This document shows positions 15,325 to 23,045 of a DNA stretch of 35,740 nucleotides, piece by piece; within the stretch, counting starts at the first letter, position 1, and every line of letters starts with the position of its first letter. Source of the stretch: Nocardia jinanensis (GTDB taxonomy: Bacteria; Actinomycetota; Actinomycetes; Mycobacteriales; Mycobacteriaceae); assembly GCF_014645735.1 (NCBI RefSeq), contig NZ_BMMH01000040.1, positions 1-35,740 on the forward strand, in the 5' to 3' direction. The translations under genes and the position numbers were made by a program. The notes below the pieces were generated by a model, which was not told the origin of the DNA, made no database searches, and saw nothing but the letters and a program-made list of their open reading frames with translations.

Positions 15325-15441
15325 GTGATCGGCGATCTCATCGGTATGGAATTCATCCTGGTCGCGCTCGCCGTGGGGTACATCGCCATCACCGATTTCC
15401 TGGGCGGAGTCGCTCAGGCCCTGGGCTCGGCCGGTCTGTAG
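15325..15441 (+). CDS. Tiny membrane peptide (38 residues)
   Basis: A short frame from GTG 15325 to TAG 15439-15441 encodes 38 residues with one clear membrane helix: MEFILVALAVGYIAITDFLG in the middle, then a small-residue tail (GVAQALGSAGL). An internal ATG at 15346 would give 31 residues. Purine-rich GGGG lies about 14 bases before the GTG, a weak ribosome binding site. It is unlike any family I recognise and lies alone between katG and a convergent aldo/keto reductase. Such one-helix peptides are common in actinobacteria and often missed. Confidence 0.4.
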   Translation: MIGDLIGMEFILVALAVGYIAITDFLGGVAQALGSAGL

Positions 15442-15560
15442 GCGCCGAGGGTGGTCCCACCGTTCTCTCCCCGGAGATATTGACCTCCAGGTCGGCGTTG
15501 CCGCGCGAGGGGGCCGCCGGGGCGATGGTGTGGGCGGCGCCCGGCCCTCGCCGCCCGCAC

Positions 15561-16445
15561 TCAGGCTTCCGGGATTTCGATACCGAACTTCTCGAGGGTG
15601 ATATCGGCAGGTTCCGGTCCGCCGCGGATGCCGGTGTCGAGAGCGTCGATCGCGTCGAGCTGTGCGGTGGTGAGCTCGAACCCGAAGATATCGAAGTTCT
15701 CGGCGATCCGTGCGGGCCGCACCGATTTCGGGATCGCCTGGCGGCCCTGCTGCAGATGCCAGCGCAGTAGCACCTGGGCGGGTGACCGGTCGTGCGCCGC
15801 GGCGATCTCACCGATCACCGGATCCTCCAGGGTCGAGCCGTGCGACCCGTCGCGATAGAAAGTGACGCCGCCGATCGGCGACCACGCCTGGTTCAGGATG
15901 CCGTGCTCGGTATCCACCGCGAGCAGCTCGGACTGGCGGAAATACGGATGCACTTCGATCTGGTTCACGGCTGGTACGACCTCGGATTCGGCGAGCAGCC
16001 GGGTCAGGTGATCGGGCATGAAGTTGGAGACACCGATCGCGCGGGCCCGCCCGTCGGCGTAGAGCTTCTCCAGCGCCCGGTACGCCTGGACGGTCCGCTC
16101 GAAGTCGGTGGGCAACGCCTGGTGCAGGATCAGCAGGTCGATCTGTTCGACGCCGAGTTTGCCGGCGCTCTTGTCGAAGCCGTGCAGGGTGCGGTCGTAG
16201 CCGAAATCGGTGATCCAGATCTTGGTTTCGACGAACACCTCGTCGCGGGCGAGTCCGGAGCGGTGGATGGCCGCGCCGACCTCCCGCTCGTTGCCGTACA
16301 CCGCCGCGGTGTCGATATGGCGGTAGCCGGTCGTCAATGCCGAGTCCACCGCGGCGACTGTTTCGTCCGGGGGCGTCTGGTAGACGCCGAACCCGAGGGC
16401 GGGCATCTCGATCCCGTTGTTCAGGGTCAGATTCGGAACGGTCAT
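15561..16445 (-). CDS. Aldo/keto reductase
   Basis: This 294-residue NADPH-dependent oxidoreductase is of the aldo/keto reductase superfamily. The catalytic tetrad is visible: Asp45 and Tyr50 (YRHIDTAAVYGNE), Lys75 (VETKIW) and His108 (LLILHQALP). Other signatures are MPALGFGVYQTP at the start, GVSNFMPDHLTRLL, NQIEVHPYFRQ, and the cofactor-binding end IPKSVRPARIAEN. It resembles the 2,5-diketo-D-gluconate reductase-like (AKR5) bacterial enzymes. It reduces aldehydes or ketones; the substrate cannot be told. The ATG at 16445 has AGGG about ten bases upstream. It is transcribed alone, toward katG, and may help detoxify carbonyls. Confidence 0.92.
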   Translation of the reverse strand: MTVPNLTLNNGIEMPALGFGVYQTPPDETVAAVDSALTTGYRHIDTAAVYGNEREVGAAIHRSGLARDEVFVETKIWITDFGYDRTLHGFDKSAGKLGVEQIDLLILHQALPTDFERTVQAYRALEKLYADGRARAIGVSNFMPDHLTRLLAESEVVPAVNQIEVHPYFRQSELLAVDTEHGILNQAWSPIGGVTFYRDGSHGSTLEDPVIGEIAAAHDRSPAQVLLRWHLQQGRQAIPKSVRPARIAENFDIFGFELTTAQLDAIDALDTGIRGGPEPADITLEKFGIEIPEA

Positions 16446-16552
16446 AGGCTCGACCCTAGGCCGTCGCGGGGCACCGGGCCGAGCCGCCGCAGCCGGGCGG
16501 GCCGTGTCACCGACGTAACGATACTGCGCCCCTCGTCTCCGGTGGAACCGAT

Positions 16553-16738
16553 TCACCGCACGACGACGCGGACCCGGGCGAGATTGTCGATCCGGGCGCA
16601 GGCGGTGGTGGGGTCGCCGTCCGGCTGCGACGAGACCCGCACGGTGACGAAGTGGGTGCCGGGTTCGTCGAACCCCGGCGGTTGTTGCTCGGGCCGGGCG
16701 CGGGTCTGTGGGTGCGCTGGGGAGCGACCCGATCACGG
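16553..16738 (-). pseudogene. C-terminal remnant of a protein with a PKD-like end
   Basis: On the minus strand a frame ends at TGA (16553-16555) and reads PPGFDEPGTHFVTVRVSSQ, then ARIDNLARVRVVVR at the end. The FDEPGTHFVTVRV pattern is typical of the last strands of PKD-like beta-sandwich domains, and the NLARVRVVVR tail recurs in actinobacterial proteins of unknown function. Only about 60 residues remain before an upstream in-frame stop near 16739, and there is no plausible start. I infer the tail of a larger lost gene. It lies directly upstream of the aldo/keto reductase on the same strand. Confidence 0.4.
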
Positions 16739-16775
16739 ATTGGCTCGAGTAGGAGGACAGGAGCAAACTCGTGGT

Positions 16776-17708
16776 ATGAGCCGACGACTGCAGGAGTTGA
16801 TGCTCGCAGCCGTCAAAAGTCTTCAGAATCCTATCGATTACATCAGGACCCGCGCGCACGGCGACCTCACCACCACGGCGGACGGTGTACGCGGCATTGT
16901 CAAGGCGGAGACGGGCGCCGATGCGGATGGCGCTCGGATTGCCGCTGCTGCGGCACGCGGTGGTGCCGAGAGATCCCCGGTCGATGCGAGTGCGCCGTTG
17001 CGCGGACGGACCGATGCGGGCGAGGAGATCACGTTCAGCGCCGACCGGGCGCGCACCGCCACCATGTACGACTCCGACGGCAATATCCTCGGGTTGCGTG
17101 TGCTGAGTACACAACCTGGTGTCGACGACGCTGTGGAGGGTGAGTATTTGCGCACCTGGGCACGTTCGGACCGTCTGGCCGACACCGAATACTCACCGGC
17201 GGTCCGCAGGCAGCTACCGATACGCGGTGCCAAGACGATCTGGGAATGGGGTCACTCCCGCGCGGCCGCCTGGGGTGCAGCGGTGCGGCGCAACGGAACT
17301 CCGCCGATCTACGTCGATGCCCATGCGGGTCTACACGGTTACGGTGCCGACGTCGATATCGGCACTGCCGAGAATCGCGTGTGGAAGAAGGTGGTCGTGG
17401 ACGGGGAGGCCTTCGGTCGCATCGTCGGAAGCCATCCAGACTTTCACCGGGCGATCACTACCGGTCCGCAACGGCCGGTGGTGGTGTTGTCGTGTAACAG
17501 CAGTCGGCCCGGCGCCACCGGCGCGCAGGAGTTCGCTACCTATATGCACGGCGAAGGAGGTGTGGTCAGCGATATACATGTGCCGACCGGTATCGCCAAG
17601 CCGGAAGTTCTGCCGGGAACCGATATCGCCGCCCTCGCATTGGAGCAGACGACCGACGAAGCCGGTCGGCTGCTACCCGCGGTCCGCACATTTCACGCCC
17701 CACAGTGA
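16776..17708 (+). CDS. Putative caspase-like (clan CD, 'lonely Cys'-type) protein
   Basis: This 310-residue protein has an N-terminal amphipathic helix (LQELMLAAVKSL) and a polar region to about residue 90. A compact domain at about 145-275 carries PPIYVDAHAGLHGYGADVDI and PVVVLSCNSSRPGATGAQEF. A strand-His-Gly segment (His183, with His187) followed by a strand ending in Cys240 is the arrangement of clan CD peptidases. It also resembles the 'lonely Cys' domains at the ends of very large actinobacterial toxin-like proteins. Here it stands alone in a small protein with no secretion signal. The ATG at 16776 follows an AGGAGGACAGGAG stretch (spacing 14 or more), so the start is uncertain. It runs convergently to the kinase-NTPase gene. 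Peptidase activity is inference. Confidence 0.55.
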   Translation: MSRRLQELMLAAVKSLQNPIDYIRTRAHGDLTTTADGVRGIVKAETGADADGARIAAAAARGGAERSPVDASAPLRGRTDAGEEITFSADRARTATMYDSDGNILGLRVLSTQPGVDDAVEGEYLRTWARSDRLADTEYSPAVRRQLPIRGAKTIWEWGHSRAAAWGAAVRRNGTPPIYVDAHAGLHGYGADVDIGTAENRVWKKVVVDGEAFGRIVGSHPDFHRAITTGPQRPVVVLSCNSSRPGATGAQEFATYMHGEGGVVSDIHVPTGIAKPEVLPGTDIAALALEQTTDEAGRLLPAVRTFHAPQ

Positions 17709-17854
17709 CCTCGTTCGCCGGTGCGGGGCGCTCGACTCGGCTATCTGCCGTGGCCGAGGCAGGCCGGGGCCACCGGCTGTGGAAGAAGCGGTCATACCGC
17801 ACCGGATGGCCGCGCGGGTCCGGTAACGTGCGTGTTTGCTCAGGTAGAAGCATT

Positions 17855-20800
17855 TCATCCCTGCGCGTTCTCCACGATCCACGCCGCGATCTGGGCGCGC
17901 GAGGTGAACCCGAGCTTGGTCAGGATGTTCTCGACATGGCCCTGAGCGGTGCGCTGCGAGATCACCAGCTTGGTCGCGATCTGCTTGTTGCTGAGCCCTC
18001 GCGCGACCAGATCGGCCACTTGGCGTTCCCGCTTGGTCAGTTTCGGCGCCCGGTCGGCCGCCGCCTCGGTCGCCGCACCGGTCGACTCGCCGAGCGCGTA
18101 GGCGACGGCCGCGTCCATGCCCATGGTCCGTCCCTGCTGATGGGCCGCGTCGTACCGGCGGTCGCCCAGGGTCGCGCGGGCGTTGCGCTCGCATTCCTCG
18201 TGGAACCCCGCCATATTGTGGAATACGGTCGTCACCTGCGCTCCGGCCGGCCAGAGCCCCTGCGCGGCGCCCATGAGGACCGCGGCGCGCTCGGCTTCCG
18301 CTCGCGCGTCGAGGATCCAGGCCAGCCCCTCCAGACAGAACATGTTGATGACGGTGCTGTTCAGTCCGCTGTTGACCCGCAATGCCTCCTCCAGCAGCTG
18401 CCGAGCCCGGTCCCGGTCACCGTCGCGCCAGACCGCGACACCCACACCTCGTAGGCACGCCGCGCGATGCAGGACCTCGTGACAGGGTTCGGTGACCGCG
18501 AGCACTCGGCGGTAGTAGTCGCGCGCCCGGTCGGTATCCGCGTTCAGTTCGTGCGCCCAGCCCAGTACGGTGAGCGTGCTCATCCGCAATTTGCCGGTCG
18601 GATCCGAGTCGGTGAGCTCGACGGCGCTTTCCAAATGGGTGGCCGCGGCATCGGCTTCGCCGCGCGCCAGCGCGAAAAGACCTTCGACGAACTCGATCTG
18701 CGCCCGGCTCATCGGCGCGGCTGCCGGCCCGGCGAGGTCGTGTGCCTCCGCCAGCGCGGTGGCCGCGGCCGCGAACTCGCCGTGCTGCGCGGCGAGTCCG
18801 GCCGCCGCGCAGAGCGCTTCGATCCGATCGGGTACCGAATGCCATCCGGGCCGGGCGAGCGTGCGCCGCAGCCATGATCGGCCCTCGTTGTAGAGGCCGC
18901 GGAAGTTCCAGAAATCGTAGAGTCCGGACGCGGTGCGCAACCCGGCATCGGCCGCCGCCTCGGAGTCCTCGGCCAGGCAGTACTCGATCGCCTCCCGCAG
19001 ATTGGGTTGTTCGCGGCTCAGGCGGGCGATCCAGTCCGGCTGAGCCGCGCTGATCCAGCCGGCGGCCGCATCCGCGCCCAGCCGTTCGTACCACTCGCGG
19101 TGCCGGTGGCGCAGTTCCTGGTCCCGGCCCGCCGCACGTAATTTGTGCCTGCCGTAGTCGCGCAGCGTCTCCAGCATCCGGAAACGCACAGCGTGGCCGG
19201 ATTCCTCGCGGATCAGGATGGACTTGTCCACCAGCGACGACAACACGTCCAGCACACTGGCCGGGCCGGGATCGATATCGCAGATGCTCTCCACCGCGTC
19301 GATTTCGCAACTCCCGGCGAACACCGAGAGCTGGGTCCACAGTCGCTGTTCGGCCGGACTGCACAGGTCATAGCTCCAGTCCATGCACAGGAGCAGTGTC
19401 TGCTGGCGCTTCGGGGCGCTGCGGCTGGACACTGTCAGCACCGGGTTGCGGATATCGATTCGCTCCAGGATCTGCTGCGGCGTCATGGTCCGCAGCCGAG
19501 CGGCCGCCAGCTCGATGGCCAGCGGTATCCCGTCCAGGCGGGCACAGATCCGGGCCACCGCGCCCTTATTGTCCTCGTCGAGCTCGAACCCCGGCACCGC
19601 CGCGGCCGCACGTTCGGCGAACAGGGTCAGCGCGTCGAATCGGGGCAACCCGAGCAGTGTGGGTTCGCGGCTCGGGTCGGGAACCTTCAGTGGCGCTACG
19701 CGCAGCACTGCCTCCCCGGCGATGTTCAACGGTTCGCGGCTGGTGGCCAGGATGCGCAGACCCGCACAGCCCTGCAGCAGGACCTGGTCCAGCTCGGCGA
19801 CGGCGTCGACCAGTTGCTCGCAGTTGTCCAGCACCAGCAAGGTCTCACGCGGGCACAGGTGCTCCACCAGTACGTCGATCAGCGGCCGGCATGCTTCGTC
19901 GCGCACCCCGACCGCGGCGGCCACCACATCGACCAGGATCGCCTGCTCGGAAACCTCTGTGAGGTCGGCCAGCCAGACACCGTCGGGGAAATCCCGCGTC
20001 ATCTGCGATGCGACTCGCAGCGCCAGCCGCGTCTTTCCCACACCCCCGGTTCCGGTCAAGGTGACCAGCCGGGACGTCGCCAGCAGGTTCTTCACCTCGG
20101 CTACCTCGGTGCGCCGGTTCACCAGGCTCGTCAGCTCCAGCGGGAGATTTCCGGTGTGACCGGGCCCGATCGGTTTACGCTGCGCCGGTATGTGGGACCT
20201 GTCGGTGTGCTCCTCGCGGGCGGGGCGGTCCTGTAGCGCCATCTCGTCCACCGGGTACCCGTGGCGCTCCTGCACCCGGCGGATAGCTTCCCCGAGAGCG
20301 GCCGCCGACGGCCGCTCCCGGCTGTCGCGGTTCATCGCCGATTCCACCATATCGCTGATATCTGTGGCCACGCCGCTGTCGCGCAGGTCCGGCAGAGGCT
20401 GGGTGGTGATCCGCAGGAACTGGGTCACCATTTTCTCGCCGCTGCGCCGCTCGAAGGCCGCATGCCCGGTGAGCGCGCAGAACAGGGTGGCTCCCAGACC
20501 GTAGACATCGGCGCTGGGGGTGGGCGGTTCGCCCTCGAGTACCTCGGGCGCGGTGAACGCCGGCGACCCCGTCACCGTACCCTCCGCTGTCCGGAAGCCA
20601 CCCGCGATATGCGCGATCCCGAAATCGGTCAGTGCGGGTTCACCGTAGTCGGTGAGCAGGATATTGCCCGGTTTCACGTCCCGGTGCACGACGCCGAGCC
20701 GGTGCGCGCTCTCCAGCGCTCCCGCGATCTTCACACCGATCTGCAGTACGTCCTCGGCGGGGAGCGGGCCGTGCTGCCGGAGCCACGCGTCGAGCGAGCC

Positions 20801-21142
20801 CGATGGGTAGAACGGGGTCACCAGATAAGGCCGCCCCCGTGGCGTGATGCCCTCTTCCAGGACGGTGACGATATTCGGGTGCCCGGTCAGCCGGCCCATC
20901 GCGCGTTGTTCCCGCGCGAACCGCGCCCGATTGTCCTCATCGGATTCCGCAGTGAGCACCTTCACCGCGACCGTCCGGTCGAGGGGCTCCTGGGTACACC
21001 GGTAGACCACACCGAAACCGCCGCGGCCCACTTCGGCCGCATTCTCGAAACCGGCCGCGTCGAGTTCCGTCGCGACGGTCATCGTCGACTCGCGGCGTGT
21101 ACGTACAGGGTCGTCGCCGCTCATCGGGTGACTGCGATCCAT
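17855..21142 (-). CDS. Ser/Thr protein kinase - NTPase - TPR - LuxR regulator (PknK-like)
   Basis: This 1095-residue multidomain regulator resembles mycobacterial PknK. Residues 34-290 are a eukaryotic-type kinase with all catalytic motifs: VGRGGFGVVY (38-47), Lys61, HRDVKPGN (153-160), DFG (173-175), APE (198-200). Residues 335-640 are a STAND/NB-ARC-like NTPase with Walker A GTGGVGKT (364-371), Walker B LLVLDN (435-440), ILATSREPL and GIPLAIELAAARL. A helical-repeat (TPR-like) part of about 350 residues follows. The last 60 residues are a LuxR helix-turn-helix (LTKRERQVADLVARGLSNKQ, then KLVISQRTAQGHV). No membrane helix is seen, so it is cytosolic. Starts at 21142, 21124 or 21082 are possible. 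It probably links a ligand or kinase signal to transcription; targets are unknown. Confidence 0.93.
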   Translation of the reverse strand: MDRSHPMSGDDPVRTRRESTMTVATELDAAGFENAAEVGRGGFGVVYRCTQEPLDRTVAVKVLTAESDEDNRARFAREQRAMGRLTGHPNIVTVLEEGITPRGRPYLVTPFYPSGSLDAWLRQHGPLPAEDVLQIGVKIAGALESAHRLGVVHRDVKPGNILLTDYGEPALTDFGIAHIAGGFRTAEGTVTGSPAFTAPEVLEGEPPTPSADVYGLGATLFCALTGHAAFERRSGEKMVTQFLRITTQPLPDLRDSGVATDISDMVESAMNRDSRERPSAAALGEAIRRVQERHGYPVDEMALQDRPAREEHTDRSHIPAQRKPIGPGHTGNLPLELTSLVNRRTEVAEVKNLLATSRLVTLTGTGGVGKTRLALRVASQMTRDFPDGVWLADLTEVSEQAILVDVVAAAVGVRDEACRPLIDVLVEHLCPRETLLVLDNCEQLVDAVAELDQVLLQGCAGLRILATSREPLNIAGEAVLRVAPLKVPDPSREPTLLGLPRFDALTLFAERAAAAVPGFELDEDNKGAVARICARLDGIPLAIELAAARLRTMTPQQILERIDIRNPVLTVSSRSAPKRQQTLLLCMDWSYDLCSPAEQRLWTQLSVFAGSCEIDAVESICDIDPGPASVLDVLSSLVDKSILIREESGHAVRFRMLETLRDYGRHKLRAAGRDQELRHRHREWYERLGADAAAGWISAAQPDWIARLSREQPNLREAIEYCLAEDSEAAADAGLRTASGLYDFWNFRGLYNEGRSWLRRTLARPGWHSVPDRIEALCAAAGLAAQHGEFAAAATALAEAHDLAGPAAAPMSRAQIEFVEGLFALARGEADAAATHLESAVELTDSDPTGKLRMSTLTVLGWAHELNADTDRARDYYRRVLAVTEPCHEVLHRAACLRGVGVAVWRDGDRDRARQLLEEALRVNSGLNSTVINMFCLEGLAWILDARAEAERAAVLMGAAQGLWPAGAQVTTVFHNMAGFHEECERNARATLGDRRYDAAHQQGRTMGMDAAVAYALGESTGAATEAAADRAPKLTKRERQVADLVARGLSNKQIATKLVISQRTAQGHVENILTKLGFTSRAQIAAWIVENAQG

Positions 21143-21236
21143 CGAATACGATTGTGGGAACCGGGTGACATACGCGTCCCTCTCGCCACCCCAACTCTAT
21201 CGCCGGGACACTACGGCGGCGAGATGTTCTCGAGAG

Positions 21237-21806
21237 ACGGTGTCGACCCGGCGAGGCGGTCACTCCGCCGCGACGGCCTGCCCCGCGTTGATCACGAAAA
21301 CCGGGAAGCGATCTCCGCGCGGAGGCGCCTGGAAGCGCACCCGGACCGGTCGGCGTCCGGCCCGCGGCGGCTCCCCGTCGATGGTCGTGTACACCCACGG
21401 TCCCTCGTCGAGTTCCACGATCGCGATCATCGACTTCACCGAATCGGTGCGGGCGTCCGGTGCGCAGGTCACCATCCTCCAGCACACGATGGACCCGTTG
21501 CCGCCCGCGGGGACTCGTTCGAAATCGTCGCACCGGCAGGCTGAGCACCGGGTGACCGGTGGGGCGAAGAGCCTGCTACAGCTTCCGCACCGACGGATCA
21601 TCAGTGCCGCCTCGGTGCATTCCGCGTATATATCGCCGCATTTCTGGATGTTCTCGGGATTCCACTCGTGCATGACTGCCCTCGATGTGATGGTGCTGAT
21701 TCGTTCCGAGTCCAGGATCTTGCACCAGGCGCCGGGGCGCGCCGGTCGAATGGCCCGGGGTATACCTGTTTCCGGATAATGCCTGGTCAGAACGGTGTCG
21801 ACCCGG
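21237..21806. repeat. 15-bp direct repeat flanking the DUF35 gene
   Basis: ACGGTGTCGACCCGG occurs at 21237-21251 and again, identically, at 21792-21806. The copies lie just past the stop and 119 bases before the start of the DUF35 gene. Both are followed by variants of a GGTCACTCCGC / GCGGGAGTGACC sequence in opposite senses. This may be a trace of recombination or chance. Confidence 0.4.
21260..21673 (-). CDS. DUF35 Zn-ribbon/OB-fold protein
   Basis: This 137-residue protein has the two-part DUF35 architecture. A rubredoxin-like zinc ribbon has Cys29/Cys32 (RRCGSCSRLFAPP) and Cys43/Cys46 (TRCSACRCDDFE). An OB-fold follows, with IVELDEGPWVYTTI and PVRVRFQAPP. DUF35 proteins bind acyl-CoA and usually partner a thiolase in fatty-acid or steroid side-chain breakdown. 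No intact thiolase is nearby; only the remnant at 8843-9098 is in the window, so this copy appears to be an orphan or to work with a distant partner. It lies upstream of the large kinase on the same strand but is separated by about 120 bases. Confidence 0.85.
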   Translation of the reverse strand: MHEWNPENIQKCGDIYAECTEAALMIRRCGSCSRLFAPPVTRCSACRCDDFERVPAGGNGSIVCWRMVTCAPDARTDSVKSMIAIVELDEGPWVYTTIDGEPPRAGRRPVRVRFQAPPRGDRFPVFVINAGQAVAAE

Positions 21807-22172
21807 GCAGGCCCGCTCAGCGGGAGTGACCGGGGTCATAGTCGATCCGGCGGGAGTCTCGCGCATCGGCCGGTGCCCGGGGCGGGCGTGGCCGGTGGCT
21901 ACACCGCCGTCGGCCCCGGCGGTTCCACCGGCTGGCATTACCACGAAGGACCGGTCTACGGATTCGTCGCCGCCGGGACGCTTACTCATCCCGGCCCGGA
22001 CTGTGCCGCTCCGGAATTCCGCCCCGGGGAGTTCATCTACGAGGAGGCCGGTGCTCGCAACACTCATATCGGCCGCAACCTCGGTGCCGAACCGGTGGTC
22101 CTCTCTGTGATCTATGCGCCGCCCGCTGGGGCCCCGCTGTTCCGGGACGCTGCCGCGCCCGGCTGCGCGTGA
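21795..22172 (+). CDS. Cupin-domain protein, possibly lacking its true N-terminus
   Basis: The second two thirds of this 125-residue frame are a cupin: PGGSTGWHYHEGPVYGFVAA has the first metal motif (His48, His50, then Glu51), and PGEFIYEEAGARNTHIGRN has the second (His91, Asn95). Cupins bind a metal in a small beta barrel; the role is unknown. The first 30 residues, from GTG 21795, are arginine/serine-rich and unlike the usual opening beta strands, and no ribosome binding site is evident. So either translation starts elsewhere or the 5' end was replaced. The frame begins inside the second copy of the 15-bp direct repeat, which supports a rearrangement. Confidence 0.55.
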   Translation: MSTRAGPLSGSDRGHSRSGGSLAHRPVPGAGVAGGYTAVGPGGSTGWHYHEGPVYGFVAAGTLTHPGPDCAAPEFRPGEFIYEEAGARNTHIGRNLGAEPVVLSVIYAPPAGAPLFRDAAAPGCA

Positions 22173-22235
22173 TCGAACTCGGCGATGATTTCGGGCGATA
22201 TCGATCGTCGATATATATCTACGATCGAGTTCGAT
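22172..22235. repeat. Nested inverted repeats after the cupin gene
   Basis: ATCGAACTCG (22172-22181) is complementary to CGAGTTCGAT (22226-22235). Inside, CGATCGT (22202-22208) is complementary to ACGATCG (22221-22227) around an AT-rich centre. The right arms are contiguous, so both left segments could pair with one right arm. It begins at the cupin stop codon. It may be a terminator-like structure or an operator. Confidence 0.4.
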
Positions 22236-22522
22236 ACCGTTCTCCCGGTGGATTTCCCGGTTCTCGGCCGGAGCCCGATTTTCGAACCTCGCGTTCCGGA
22301 CAGAACCGGTCTCGCCGTAGCCGGCCGGTGAAGTAATCCCCGATAAGCGGATCCTGTCGCTACTCATCGCACTCCCACCACGCGGAACGGTTCGCCGGTC
22401 ACCGGTGTGCGGGGGTGAATATCTGGATTGCCGATGACGCGGGTGTGTAGAACGCCAACAGCCCACCGGGTGTAGTCCGGGGGGCTGTGGTCGCAGGATT
22501 CCCTGTTCATGCAATGTGCATG
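22236..22522. other. Non-coding stretch with a terminator-like hairpin
   Basis: No convincing gene lies here. The only structure is an imperfect 12-bp inverted repeat at 22458-22469 / 22477-22488 (one mismatch, 7-base loop). It sits downstream of the small peptide gene on the minus strand and could end its transcript. There is no U-tract. Confidence 0.4.
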
Positions 22523-22621
22523 TTATTCGGCGGAGAAGCTCGACAAGGTGCCGATACCACCGAAGATGTCGCCGAAGGCGCCGAAGAAATCGCCGAGGCT
22601 GCTGAAATCCACTGAACCCAT
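22523..22621 (-). CDS. 32-residue Gly/Phe-rich amphipathic peptide
   Basis: A short minus-strand gene from ATG 22621 to TAA 22523-22525. The start is preceded by ACAGGAGCATTACC, an excellent ribosome binding site (AGGAG nine bases upstream). The peptide begins MGSVDFSSLGDFFGAFGD and continues with a Gly-rich stretch to a Ser/Ala/Glu end. Phe, Leu and Ile recur every three to four residues between Gly, Ser and Asp, so it can form an acidic amphipathic helix. It has no basic residue. This is reminiscent of the very short helical cell-wall porin subunits of Corynebacterium (PorA/PorH type), of phenol-soluble-modulin-like peptides, and of short mycolata surface peptides. It has no signal peptide. 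Role unknown; a membrane- or cell-wall-active peptide is my inference. Confidence 0.65.
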   Translation of the reverse strand: MGSVDFSSLGDFFGAFGDIFGGIGTLSSFSAE

Positions 22622-22650
22622 GGTAATGCTCCTGTCGTATCCGTTGCTTC

Positions 22651-22671
22651 GGCGATGCCGTCGGCATCGCC
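22651..22671 (-). promoter_or_regulatory. Perfect 10-bp hairpin in the leader of the 32-residue peptide
   Basis: GGCGATGCCG-T-CGGCATCGCC lies 30 bases upstream of the peptide start. As RNA it would form a stable stem with a short loop before the ribosome binding site, suited to transcript stability or translational control. Farther upstream, AT-rich elements (TTGATT and TATAAC on the minus strand, near 22705-22735) may form the promoter. Confidence 0.5.
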
Positions 22672-22689
22672 GCACACCTTGGTACTGGT

Positions 22690-22910
22690 GTTATCCGAAC
22701 GTTATAGGTATCGGGGGTTAAATCAAACCGAACTGTGACCTATCCGACATAGTTTGCACAGTGCTGGTCTGAATTACATTCGTGTCGTCCCGTGGTGGTT
22801 CATGATCAATATCGGGAGCGGTTGTATGAATTTGTCATATATCCCGCTCACGCTTTTCGAAGAATGCATTTCGCACAGGTAATTATGTCTTGTCCTGTCG
22901 CGCTTTTCTT
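22690..22910. other. AT-richer intergenic region
   Basis: Base composition is clearly lower in GC than in the rest of the window. It separates two divergent genes, so promoters for both are expected. A 18-codon frame (22826-22882) with GGGAG in front is present but its codons are unlike the local genes. No known element is recognised. Confidence 0.45.
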
Positions 22911-23045
22911 TTCGGGATCCGGCCGGCCGCCCCGCCGCGTGCTGTCCTTCCTTCGTAGGGCCCGCGATCGTCCGATCGGACGACGCGTCCCCGCGCCGAG
23001 TGACCGAAACTCGACCGGTAGCCGCCGACCAGCAGAGGACGCACG

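Noticed and set aside
15792..16775. Long open upstream extension of the caspase-like frame
   Set aside because: It is antisense to the aldo/keto reductase, with no similarity and no usable start; the gene is better begun at 16776.
21576..22667. Long minus-strand frame over the cupin gene
   Set aside because: Arg/His/Pro-rich translation without similarity; it also overlaps the well-supported cupin and small-peptide frames.
22826..22882. 18-codon frame with GGGAG in front, possible leader peptide
   Set aside because: Codons are AT-rich and unlike local genes, and no regulated structure follows; chance is more likely.
22690..22910. AT-richer region considered as a phage or island remnant
   Set aside because: It is only about 220 bases, without integrase, tRNA or repeats; ordinary divergent promoters explain it better.
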